The position numbers were made by a program, and so were the translations under genes. From Bacteroidetes bacterium QS_8_68_15 (GTDB lineage Bacteria > Bacteroidota > Rhodothermia > Rhodothermales > Salinibacteraceae): 13,062 nt of DNA. Position 1 is the first letter of the stretch, and each line of letters starts with the position of its first letter. Below the pieces are notes generated by a model. That model did no database searches, was not told the DNA's origin, and was given only the letters and a program-made list of their open reading frames with translations. Location: contig PXTR01000003.1 of the NCBI GenBank assembly GCA_003023245.1, positions 1 through 13,062 of the forward strand, written 5' to 3'. Below are positions 1 to 6,985 of this stretch, in pieces.

Positions 1-85
1 TGGGAGGGAGGAGGTTTTCGGCATGACGTAAAGACTTCATGACCGCGCGGCGCTGACGTTACGACGCGGCGCGTCGGTGTGTCTT

Positions 86-111
86 GCGGGAAAAGTTGCT
101 CCCCGCTTTTT
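86..111 (+). terminator. Weak terminator-like hairpin followed by five T
   Basis: GCGGG at 86-90 can pair with CCCGC at 102-106 around an 11-nt loop, and TTTTT follows at 107-111. The shape is that of a small intrinsic terminator. It could end a transcript entering from before the window, or sit in the leader of the DUF2851 gene, whose ATG is 12 nt beyond the T-run. The stem is only 5 bp, so this is weak. Positions 1-85 hold nothing else I can support. Confidence 0.25.
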
Positions 112-123
112 CCCCTTTTTGTC

Positions 124-1467
124 ATGCCTCCCCTCGGGGATTCCTCCGTCTCGGACGATTCGCCCGGCTACACGGCCCCCCCTTCCGCCGACGGCGACGA
201 CGCGCTGCTCCGCGAACCCGCCGCCGCCCAGCGCCCCGTGCCCGAGGCGCTCCTGCAGGACCTCTGGCGCCGCCGGCACTTCGACACGAGCGCGCTTCAC
301 ACGACGGACGGACGCCCGATCGGCGTGCTCGATCCGGGCCGCCTTAACACCGACGCCGGGCCCGACTTCAATGAAGCGCACGTCCGCATCGGGGGGCGCG
401 ACTGGCACGGCGACGTGGAGATTCACCCTGCCTCCGGCGGCTGGTTCGACCACGACCACCACCGCGACGCGCGCTACAACGCCGCCGTGCTCCACGTCAC
501 CCTCTACGTCGACGACTGGACCGGCGGCCTGATCCGCGAAGACGGCAGCCCGCTGCCCGAGGTGGTGCTGGCCCCGCACCTGACGGCGCCGCTGCGCGAG
601 CTGCTGCACGACTTTCGCACCCGCGAGGACGAGGGGCTCTTCTGCGCCCCGCGCTGGAACGAGGTGCCCGACCAGAAACGCACGCGCTGGATCGCGGAGA
701 TGACCGAAGAGCGCCTGGAAGCGAAAAAAGAGCGCCTCGTCGACCGGTACTTCGCCACGCCCGATCTCGAAGCGCTGCTGCACGAGCGTCTCTTCGCCGG
801 CCTCGGCTATTCCAAAAACGACGCGCCGATGAGCGACCTGGCGCGCCGCACGCCCGCCACCGCCGAATACGCCACCGACCTCGCCGAGCGCTTCGAGCAG
901 CTGGAGCACACCTTCGACCTGCCCGCCCCGATGGCGTCGGAGCGCTGGCAATTTTTTCGCCTGCGCCCGGCCAACTTTCCCCCGCTTCGCATCGCGCAGG
1001 CGGTCGCGCTGGTCGCCCCCGGCGGGCTGCTACACCGCGACCCGCTGGGCCGCCTGCTCGACGCCGTGCGCTCCGACACCCCGGCCCGCGACTTGCGCGC
1101 CGTGCTCGAAGCCAACGCGCCGTCGGACTTCTGGAAGACGCACTTCCACCTCGAAAAAGCGACCGCCGAACGCGACCCGTCCGTCGGGCGGCGGCGCGTC
1201 GACACGCTGATCACCAACGCCGTGGCGCCGATCCTGCTCCTCTGCGCTGAGCAGCACGGCGACGACGCGCTCGCCTCGGCGGTGCGCGCGTTGCTGCACG
1301 ACCTGCCGGCCGGGAGCGACCGCGTCACGCGCCGCTTTCGGGACCTGGGCACGCGCCCGCAGGACGCCTTCGAAGCACAGGGGCTGCACCAACTCTACCG
1401 CACGCGCTGCTGCGAAGGGCGCTGCCTCGACTGCACAATCGGGCAACATCTGGTCGACCCGCCCTGA
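124..1467 (+). CDS. DUF2851 family protein
   Basis: This 447-residue soluble protein matches the DUF2851 family, common in Bacteroidota and of unknown biochemical role. The N-terminal half holds the family hallmarks as I know them: a conserved Asn in 'PGRLNTDAGPDF' (GPDF at 79-82), then WHGDVEIH at 94-101, a His-rich stretch (110-113) and 'AVLHVTLYVDD' (121-131). The C-terminus has the typical Cys cluster CCxxxCxxC (Cys429, 430, 434, 437) followed by 'TIGQHL'. There is no signal peptide or membrane helix, so it is probably cytoplasmic. I chose the ATG at 124. An in-frame GTG at 79 would add 15 residues that do not resemble the family, and the first 35 or so residues after 124 are also low-complexity. 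No Shine-Dalgarno sequence is visible; the 20 nt before the ATG are almost all pyrimidine. The gene ends 29 bp from the stop of the convergent lipoprotein gene. The spaced Asp and Glu-x-His could be a nuclease-like metal site, but that is speculation. Confidence 0.88.
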   Translation: MPPLGDSSVSDDSPGYTAPPSADGDDALLREPAAAQRPVPEALLQDLWRRRHFDTSALHTTDGRPIGVLDPGRLNTDAGPDFNEAHVRIGGRDWHGDVEIHPASGGWFDHDHHRDARYNAAVLHVTLYVDDWTGGLIREDGSPLPEVVLAPHLTAPLRELLHDFRTREDEGLFCAPRWNEVPDQKRTRWIAEMTEERLEAKKERLVDRYFATPDLEALLHERLFAGLGYSKNDAPMSDLARRTPATAEYATDLAERFEQLEHTFDLPAPMASERWQFFRLRPANFPPLRIAQAVALVAPGGLLHRDPLGRLLDAVRSDTPARDLRAVLEANAPSDFWKTHFHLEKATAERDPSVGRRRVDTLITNAVAPILLLCAEQHGDDALASAVRALLHDLPAGSDRVTRRFRDLGTRPQDAFEAQGLHQLYRTRCCEGRCLDCTIGQHLVDPP

Positions 1468-1496
1468 GACTGCCGGCGGACCGTCAGCGGGCCGCG

Positions 1497-2324
1497 TTAC
1501 GGGGAGGTCGCTGCTTCGCCGTCCGCCGTGTCGCTCGCGGCGGAGCCGGAAGCGGGTTCCGGAAGCCCCCGGCGCTGCTCGCCCTCCGACGCGCCGCCTC
1601 GTCGTTGCGGGCGCCCCTGCTGCGACCGGCGCTGCCGGCGCTCGGCCAGCGCCTGGCGCATCGTCATCTCCCCGGTCGTGCTCTGGAGACGCTCGTAGAA
1701 AATGGGGGCGACGAAGTAGCGCCCTTCGGTGTACGCCTCGTCGCGGGCCTGCGGAAGCGAATCGGGGAGGGCGCGGCGCTGGGCGCGCGCGCTGTCAGCG
1801 CCGGGGGCCATGCGCTGCGTGACCGACGGGTAACGCACCGCCTTCAGCAGCGAGCGGTAGCGGTTGCGCGCAGCTCGGTGCTCCGAGAGGGTGGCCCCGA
1901 GGGTGCGGTGCATGCGCCGGTAGTCGGGCAGGTTCTCTTCGAAGCGGTCGACGAGCTGCTGGTTTTCATCGAGGATCTCCTCGTGGCGCTCCACGGCCCG
2001 GTCGTACTCTTCGGCGACCACGCGCAACGCCGAGTCGCTCTGTGCGGCCTGCCGCAGCAAGTCCAGATCGGCGCGGGCGCGCTCCAGGTCGCTGGCGAAC
2101 AGTTGCACCGATTGCCGCATCTCCGGGAGCATTTTTTCCTGCGCGTCGTAGCGCCCATAGGTGCGGCACCCCGACAGCAGCACGGCGGCGGCGGCGACGA
2201 CGGCGACGGTGGCCCGCACCACCGCCGGCGTCAGCCCGCCTGCCCTCCTCGCGGCGGATTCCCCTCCGCCTGGCGTGCGCGTCGGCGGAGGCGGGGCGGA
2301 AACGGTCGTGGTCGTCGTATTCAT
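1497..2324 (-). CDS. Coiled-coil lipoprotein of unknown function
   Basis: The product is a predicted lipoprotein of 275 residues if it starts at the ATG at 2324. A hydrophobic stretch (about 35-50) ends in the lipobox LLSGC with Cys53, so the mature protein should be anchored in the envelope. Residues about 60-165 are charged, helical and rich in Glu, Arg and Leu, as in a coiled coil. The last 60 or so residues are Arg/Gln/Gly/Ser-rich low complexity. I do not recognise the family. The start is uncertain: the ATG at 2324 gives an unusually long, Thr/Pro/Gly-rich 34-residue segment before the signal core, whereas an in-frame GTG at 2222 would give an ordinary lipoprotein signal and about 241 residues. 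It is the only minus-strand gene of the window, converging on the DUF2851 gene and diverging from the small membrane protein gene. Confidence 0.75.
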   Translation of the reverse strand: MNTTTTTVSAPPPPTRTPGGGESAARRAGGLTPAVVRATVAVVAAAAVLLSGCRTYGRYDAQEKMLPEMRQSVQLFASDLERARADLDLLRQAAQSDSALRVVAEEYDRAVERHEEILDENQQLVDRFEENLPDYRRMHRTLGATLSEHRAARNRYRSLLKAVRYPSVTQRMAPGADSARAQRRALPDSLPQARDEAYTEGRYFVAPIFYERLQSTTGEMTMRQALAERRQRRSQQGRPQRRGGASEGEQRRGLPEPASGSAASDTADGEAATSP

Positions 2325-2347
2325 GGCGTACGTCGAAAACACGGGCG

Positions 2348-2363
2348 TCGAGAACGATCTCGA
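2348..2363. repeat. Perfect inverted repeat, possible operator or leader hairpin
   Basis: TCGAGA (2348-2353) and TCTCGA (2358-2363) are perfect inverted copies around the 4-nt centre ACGA. They lie 24-39 bp upstream of the lipoprotein ATG at 2324. The site could be a protein-binding dyad or a small hairpin in the transcript. A match of this size occurs by chance often enough that I hold it loosely. Confidence 0.3.
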
Positions 2364-2439
2364 GGAACAACGTTTCTGCGCGAGGGGCCCGCCAAACGAG
2401 AGCTGTTCGCGCGGCTTCGGAAGAGCCCCGGCGGCCTTC

Positions 2440-2482
2440 ACAGTACACGGTGCGGAGCCTTACCGTACACGGTACGGAGCCT
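2440..2482. repeat. Duplicated 22-bp block with heptamer substructure
   Basis: GTACACGGTGCGGAGCCT at 2443-2460 recurs at 2465-2482 with one mismatch, a period of 22 bp. It also reads as heptamers, ACAGTAC-ACGGTGC-GGAGCCT, then one extra T, then ACCGTAC-ACGGTAC-GGAGCCT. TACCGT-AC-ACGGTA at 2461-2474 is a perfect dyad. It lies in the divergent spacer, about 115 bp upstream of the lipoprotein ATG. It is either an interspersed repeat or a pair of regulator sites. Confidence 0.6.
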
Positions 2483-2677
2483 CCGTCTTTCCTGCACGCC
2501 GCTTTTCTCAAAATGAGCGTCTTTGGGTGTTTTTCAACCGTTCGACAGCGGATTTCGCCGAATCAGCACGTTCTCGATTGCACCGCCCCGGCGCTGATGA
2601 GCATTATGTGAGTGTGGCTCCGATTGGTCATCCAACCGAAGCCAGCGGTTTTTCGATTCTCGCTTTCGCCCAACGCC

Positions 2678-2980
2678 ATGATTAAAAAGCACCTCACGCA
2701 GGTGGTGTTCTGGTCTGCGCTCCTGCTCTCCGCCGTCAGCGTCGGGCTGGTCATAGTCCTGGTCGAGCCGTACCGCTGGATGGGCCTTGCGGTCATCGCC
2801 GCCTCCATTCTGTTCAACCTGTGGAGCGTCCGCCGGAGCGAAAACACCGGCTTCGTCGTCTCGCGCGAGCACCGGCGCGCCTACGAACCCGCGCGCCGCT
2901 TCAATATGATTCAGGTGTTCGTCGTGTTCGGCGTCGTGATGGTGCAGTGCTGCATCGGCGCCTATGCGTTGCTTGTGTGA
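2678..2980 (+). CDS. Small three-helix membrane protein, unknown function
   Basis: This 100-residue protein has three predicted membrane helices at about residues 8-29, 33-49 and 78-98. A basic, polar loop (51-76, with several Arg) joins the second and third, and by the positive-inside rule it should face the cytoplasm. I do not recognise the family and see no catalytic motif. I chose the ATG at 2678 because it sits right before the first helix. A GTG at 2612 would add 22 residues and is less likely. No Shine-Dalgarno sequence is visible. The stop codon lies inside the first heptamer array of the 2976-3134 repeat. The strong helix pattern supports a real gene despite its size. Confidence 0.72.
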   Translation: MIKKHLTQVVFWSALLLSAVSVGLVIVLVEPYRWMGLAVIAASILFNLWSVRRSENTGFVVSREHRRAYEPARRFNMIQVFVVFGVVMVQCCIGAYALLV

Positions 2981-3134
2981 TGCGTGATGCTGCCAGTTTA
3001 CGGCCGTCAGAGGAACATTCGAGCGCCACCGCTTTCTGAACGGCATTGCCGGTAGAATCGGAGCGCGAGCCACTTAGCCTGCTGTCATCACGCATCGCGA
3101 GTCATGCATCACGTTTTACGCATCACGCATCTGA
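2976..3134. repeat. Inverted heptamer-repeat element A (CGTGATG / CATCACG)
   Basis: The left array is TGTGATG-CGTGATG (2976-2989), overlapping the end and stop codon of the small membrane protein gene. The right array is seven phased 7-bp units from 3086 to 3134: CATCACG, CATCGCG, AGTCATG, CATCACG, TTTTACG, CATCACG, CATCTGA. The arrays are in inverted orientation; the best arm match is 12 bp perfect (2979-2990 against 3120-3131). The core between them (2990-3085) is unique and I see no gene in it. The whole is 159 bp and could fold into a long imperfect hairpin. Confidence 0.7.
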
Positions 3135-3207
3135 AACACGGCTCCCGGCAGCAGGGTAAACGCCGACGCAAGCATTTTTCGTATCCCGCCGGTCTGTGCC
3201 CTGCGCT

Positions 3208-6200
3208 ATGAGTGAAGAAACGCGCTCCCTCGTCGAACGGTTGCGCCGGCGGCTGCACCGCACCGTGCGACGCCTCACGCTCGGCCAGCTCTGCTTCGGC
3301 CTCGTGCTTACCCTCGGCGCCGCCGCCGCACTCTGGCTGACGGTCGCCGCCGCCGAGGCGGGCCTGTGGATGTCCTCCGGCCTGCGCACCGCGCTCATGG
3401 CCGTCGTCGGCGTCGGCGTCGCCGCCCTCTTCGGCGTCTACGTCGCGGGCCCGCTCCTGCGGCTGAGCGGCCTGATCGGACGCCCCTCCGACGAAGACGC
3501 CGCCCGCCAAGTCGGCCGCCACTTCCCGGAGCGCGTGGCCGACCGCTTCGTTAACCTCCTCCAACTCGCCGGCGGCCGCGGCAGCAGCGACAACGGCGAC
3601 GACAGCAGCAATCCACTGGCCGACCGCGCCGTGACCCGCCTGGGCCGCGAGGTCGAGGCCGTCGACTTCGAAGACATGGAGGACTTTTCGCGAGCGCGCC
3701 GCGCCTCACGATGGGCCGCGCTTCCCGTCGCGGGTCTGCTCGTCTTCCTGCTGGCCGCGCCGAACACCTTCCTGGGCGCCTCCGGACGCCTGCTCGCGCC
3801 CACGGCGCACTTTCAGCGGCCCGCACCCTTCCAACTGTCGCTCTCGCCCGGCGAGGCCGACCTCGTGGAGGGGGACTCGCTGACCGTCATCGTGCGCGCG
3901 CAGCCGACCGCGCGGGGCGCCGACCTGCCCTCCACCGTCACGCTCCAAGCGCAGGCCGACGGCTCCGAGCACATCGAGGAGTTCACCCTCTCCCCTGCCG
4001 ACGCCGGCGGGACGCGCTTCCGCTACGTCTTTACGGGGGCACGCGAGGACTTCCGCTACCGCGCCGCCGCCGAAGCGAACGGACGCTCCCTGCGCACCGC
4101 CTGGCGCGAGGCGCGCGTTCGAACGCGCCCGGCCGTCAGCCGGCTCCAAGTCACCCTCGACCCGCCCGCGTACAGCGACCTGCCGGAGCGCGAGCGACCG
4201 CCCGGCGCCGGGGACGTGAGCGCGCTTCCCGGCACCGAGGTCACCGTCGAGGCCCAGCTCGCCGGCCCCGACGTGAGCCGCGCACTCCTGCGCTTCTCCC
4301 CGAGCGGCGACGTAGACACCCTCTCCGTTGAGGACGGCACCGCACAGGAGACGTTCACGCTTCCCCCCGAACCGAGCCGCTACCACCTCGCCCTCACCAG
4401 CGAGGACGGCGCGCAAAACGCCGACCCCATCGAATACCGGCTCCAGCCCACTTCCGACGCTGCGCCCACCGTCAGCCTCACCGCGCCGGCCCCCGACGCC
4501 GCCCTCACCGACGCGCGCCGGCCCACGCTCCGCTGGCAGATGAGCGACGACTTCGGCTTCGCCGCGCAGACGCTCTACTGGCGCCGCACCGAGCGCGCCC
4601 ACGGCGACGCGATGAACGACTTCCAGTCCGTCGATGTGCCGGTCGGACGACCCGGTCTGCTCGACCAGCAGGTCGCCTACGACTGGCTGATCGAGCAGAC
4701 TACGGGGATGGATCTGGCTTCCGGCGACGTAATCGAGTACTACGTGCGCGTCTGGGACAACAACCGCGTGGCCGACTACCAGTCAGCACGCACCCAGACC
4801 CGACGCCTGCGTCTGCCTTCCACCGACGAGCAGTACGAACAGCTCGACGAGACGCAGCAGAGCGCTTCCGAGCAGATGAAGCGCCTCGAAGAGCAGAGCG
4901 ACGAAACGCAGCGCCAGTTCGACCACCTGCGCGAGTCGCTCCGCCGCAAACGCGAGGGGGACTGGGAAGACCAACGCCAGGTCGAGCAACTTCAGAAGCG
5001 CCGGCAGCAGCTCCAGCAGGGCGCCAAGCAGCTCACGCGCCAGATCGAAAAGGCCGCCCGCCAGATGCAGAAAGACGAGCTTGCGAGCCCCCAGACGCAA
5101 CAGGCCTACAAAGAGCTTCAGCGCGTGGCGCGCCAGTTGCAGTCGCCGAAGATGAAGAAGGCCCTCCAGAACCTGCAAAAGGCCATGCAGGAGATGGACA
5201 TGAAGAACATGCAGCAATCCCTCGAAAACTTTCAGTCCAGCGAGAAGCAATACCGCCGGCAGTTGGAGCGCACCCGGGAGTTGCTCGAAAAGCTCAAGAC
5301 GCAACAGCAGCTCGACGAAGTCGCCAAGCGCGCCGGCGAGCTGGCCGAGGAAGAAAAACGCCTCGCCGAAGAGACGGAAAAACTGGAGAAGGAGGGGGAG
5401 ACGGAACGAGAAGAGAAATCATCTTCAGGAGAGCAAAAGTCGTCAGAGGGCAAGCCGTCGTCGAAAGAAAAGAGCGACTCCGGCAAAAAGAGCGACGGCA
5501 AAAAGCAATCGGGCGAGCAAAAACCGTCCAGCGAACAGGCTGGCAAGCAATCCGACGAGCAGAAGGCCGGCGGAAACAATCAGCAGGGAAAGAAGAATGA
5601 CGCCGAGCGCAAGCCCGGCGGGAAGAGAAACCGGCGCGGAGCGCAGCAGAGTAAAAAGAAGAACGCCGAACAGCGCGAGCAGCTGGCCCAGGAACAGGAG
5701 CAGGCGCGCAAGAAGATGAAGACGCTCCGCAAGAAGATGCAGAAGCTCTCGAAGCAGATGAAGGGCACGCGCGGCGCGCCCAAAAAGCAGATGCAGCAGA
5801 TGCAGCAGCGCACCCGGCAGATGCCCCAGCAGATGAAGCAGAACAGCCGGAAGCTGCGTCAGGGCCAGATGAAAAAAGCGCGCCAGGGCCAGCGCCGCAT
5901 GCAGAAGCGCCTTCAGCAGATGCAGCAGTCGATGCGACAGATGCAGAAAGGCATGCAGCGCAAGAGCAAGCGCCTCAACATGGCGGGCATTCGGCAGGCG
6001 CTGGCCAACACGCTGCGCCTGTCGGAAGGCCAGGAGGCGCTGCGCAAACGCACCGGCGGCCTCGCGGCCGGCAGCCCGGCGTTGCGCGAGGTGACGCGCG
6101 AGCAGAACCGGCTGGCCGAGGGCCTGCGTACGACCCGCGACTCGCTCACGGCGCTGGCGAAAGACATCCCGAAGATGACGCGCAAAGTGCAGAAGGAAGC

Positions 6201-6936
6201 CGGCGAGGCCCTGCGCGCGATGGGCAAGGCGACCGAGGCGATGACGGGCCGCAACGCGCAGCCCTCCGGCGGCCACCAGAAGACGGCCATGAAAAACCTC
6301 AACGAGCTGGCGCTGCTGCTCTCGAACCTGCTCGATCAGATGAAGCAAAGCCAGGGCAGCGGCAGCAAGGGCGGTGGGATGAGCATGAAGCAAATGCGCA
6401 AGCAGCTCAAGAACATAGGCGGCCAGCAGAAAAAGCTCAACGGCCAGGTGCAGCAGATGCTCAACCAGATGCAGGGGAAGCGCCTTTCGCAGGGCCAGTC
6501 GCAGCGCCTCAACCAGATGGCCCAGAAGCAGAAGGCCATTCGCAAAAAGCTCCAGAAGATGCGCAAGCAGGGCGCCGACGAGAAGACGCTGGGCGACCTC
6601 GAAAAAGTCGCCGACCAGATGCAGGAAACGATCCGTCAGATGCAACGCGGGCGCCTCGACCGCGAGACGCTCGAGCGCCAGCAGCAGATCCGCTCGCGCC
6701 TCCTGCAGGCGCGGCAGTCGCTCCAGAAGCGCGGGCGCAAAAACCAGCGCCGCGGCCGCGAAGCCGACGACGACCGCACCCGCGCGCAGCCCGCTTCCTC
6801 CGGCCCGCCTGGGCAGCAGAACGAGACCGAACAGCTGCGCCGCTCGCTGATCCGCTCCCTCGAAAGCGGCTATGCGCCCGACTACGAGCGCCTCATCAAA
6901 CGCTACTTCGAGCGGCTGAAGGAGCAACAGCAGTAA
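3208..6936 (+). CDS. DUF4175-like envelope protein with giant Q/M/K-rich coiled coil
   Basis: This very large membrane protein (1242 residues from the ATG at 3208) resembles the DUF4175 family. Helices at about 26-50 and 60-85 are followed by a cytoplasmic segment with a family-like stretch 'DEDAARQVGRHFPERVADR' (95-113), and then a third helix at about 168-186. Residues about 205-530 look beta-rich, like Ig-type domains, and should lie outside the inner membrane. From about 536 the protein is an almost continuous charged coiled coil, broken at about 735-828 by a Ser/Lys/Glu/Gly linker. The part after the linker is very rich in Gln, Met, Lys and Arg ('KMQKLSKQMK'-type heptads). The end 'DYERLIKRYFERLKEQQQ' is a compact helix as in relatives. 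The function is unknown; a periplasmic scaffold or tether is an inference. A GTG at 3196 would add four residues. The linker is poorer in G+C than the rest of the gene. Confidence 0.8.
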   Translation: MSEETRSLVERLRRRLHRTVRRLTLGQLCFGLVLTLGAAAALWLTVAAAEAGLWMSSGLRTALMAVVGVGVAALFGVYVAGPLLRLSGLIGRPSDEDAARQVGRHFPERVADRFVNLLQLAGGRGSSDNGDDSSNPLADRAVTRLGREVEAVDFEDMEDFSRARRASRWAALPVAGLLVFLLAAPNTFLGASGRLLAPTAHFQRPAPFQLSLSPGEADLVEGDSLTVIVRAQPTARGADLPSTVTLQAQADGSEHIEEFTLSPADAGGTRFRYVFTGAREDFRYRAAAEANGRSLRTAWREARVRTRPAVSRLQVTLDPPAYSDLPERERPPGAGDVSALPGTEVTVEAQLAGPDVSRALLRFSPSGDVDTLSVEDGTAQETFTLPPEPSRYHLALTSEDGAQNADPIEYRLQPTSDAAPTVSLTAPAPDAALTDARRPTLRWQMSDDFGFAAQTLYWRRTERAHGDAMNDFQSVDVPVGRPGLLDQQVAYDWLIEQTTGMDLASGDVIEYYVRVWDNNRVADYQSARTQTRRLRLPSTDEQYEQLDETQQSASEQMKRLEEQSDETQRQFDHLRESLRRKREGDWEDQRQVEQLQKRRQQLQQGAKQLTRQIEKAARQMQKDELASPQTQQAYKELQRVARQLQSPKMKKALQNLQKAMQEMDMKNMQQSLENFQSSEKQYRRQLERTRELLEKLKTQQQLDEVAKRAGELAEEEKRLAEETEKLEKEGETEREEKSSSGEQKSSEGKPSSKEKSDSGKKSDGKKQSGEQKPSSEQAGKQSDEQKAGGNNQQGKKNDAERKPGGKRNRRGAQQSKKKNAEQREQLAQEQEQARKKMKTLRKKMQKLSKQMKGTRGAPKKQMQQMQQRTRQMPQQMKQNSRKLRQGQMKKARQGQRRMQKRLQQMQQSMRQMQKGMQRKSKRLNMAGIRQALANTLRLSEGQEALRKRTGGLAAGSPALREVTREQNRLAEGLRTTRDSLTALAKDIPKMTRKVQKEAGEALRAMGKATEAMTGRNAQPSGGHQKTAMKNLNELALLLSNLLDQMKQSQGSGSKGGGMSMKQMRKQLKNIGGQQKKLNGQVQQMLNQMQGKRLSQGQSQRLNQMAQKQKAIRKKLQKMRKQGADEKTLGDLEKVADQMQETIRQMQRGRLDRETLERQQQIRSRLLQARQSLQKRGRKNQRRGREADDDRTRAQPASSGPPGQQNETEQLRRSLIRSLESGYAPDYERLIKRYFERLKEQQQ
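5410..5690 (+). other. Low-complexity linker of the DUF4175-like gene, lower GC
   Basis: This stretch encodes about residues 735-828, almost only Ser, Lys, Glu, Gly, Gln, Asn and Asp, and separates two coiled-coil blocks. G+C over 5411-5470 is 28 of 60 by my count, well below the surrounding gene. AAA, TCA and TCT codons appear here that are rare nearby. The reading frame stays open throughout. It looks like a fast-evolving flexible spacer. Confidence 0.7.
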
Positions 6937-6938
6937 CG

Positions 6939-6980
6939 GGACGGCGGACCGTGGACGGCGGACCCTGGACGGCGGGACCG
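6939..6980. repeat. Six tandem heptamers (GGACNGN) after the DUF4175-like gene
   Basis: Three 14-bp units begin two bases after the stop codon of the large gene. Each reads as two heptamers: GGACGGC-GGACCGT, GGACGGC-GGACCCT and GGACGGC-GGGACCG. The alternation is regular and the phase is unbroken. An isolated similar phrase, GGCGGACCGT, occurs at 1475-1484 between the convergent genes. No inverted partner array is visible here, unlike the elements at 2976-3134 and 9328-9480. Confidence 0.75.
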
Positions 6981-6985
6981 CGGCT

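Larger units (their letters stand above)
2325..2677. other. Divergent intergenic region, 353 bp, no gene seen
   Basis: This spacer must hold the promoters for the lipoprotein gene (leftwards) and the small membrane protein gene (rightwards), but I cannot point to a convincing -33/-7 pair for either. It contains a perfect 6-4-6 inverted repeat at 2348-2363 and a duplicated 22-bp block at 2440-2482, listed separately. The part from about 2490 to 2677 is visibly less GC-rich than the genes. Open frames crossing it have poor, repeat-derived translations, and I regard them as non-coding. Confidence 0.5.

Noticed and set aside
1468..1496. Bidirectional terminator between the convergent genes
   Set aside because: The 29-bp gap is GC-rich but I could not find a clean stem with a T-run on either strand.
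1605..2516. 303-residue plus-strand open frame across the lipoprotein gene and the divergent spacer
   Set aside because: The minus strand has a lipobox and a coiled-coil pattern; the plus-strand translation is Arg/Ala/Gly-rich noise running into the 2440-2482 repeat.
3086..3134. CRISPR array
   Set aside because: The units are only 7 bp and contiguous with no unique spacers; this is a short tandem repeat.
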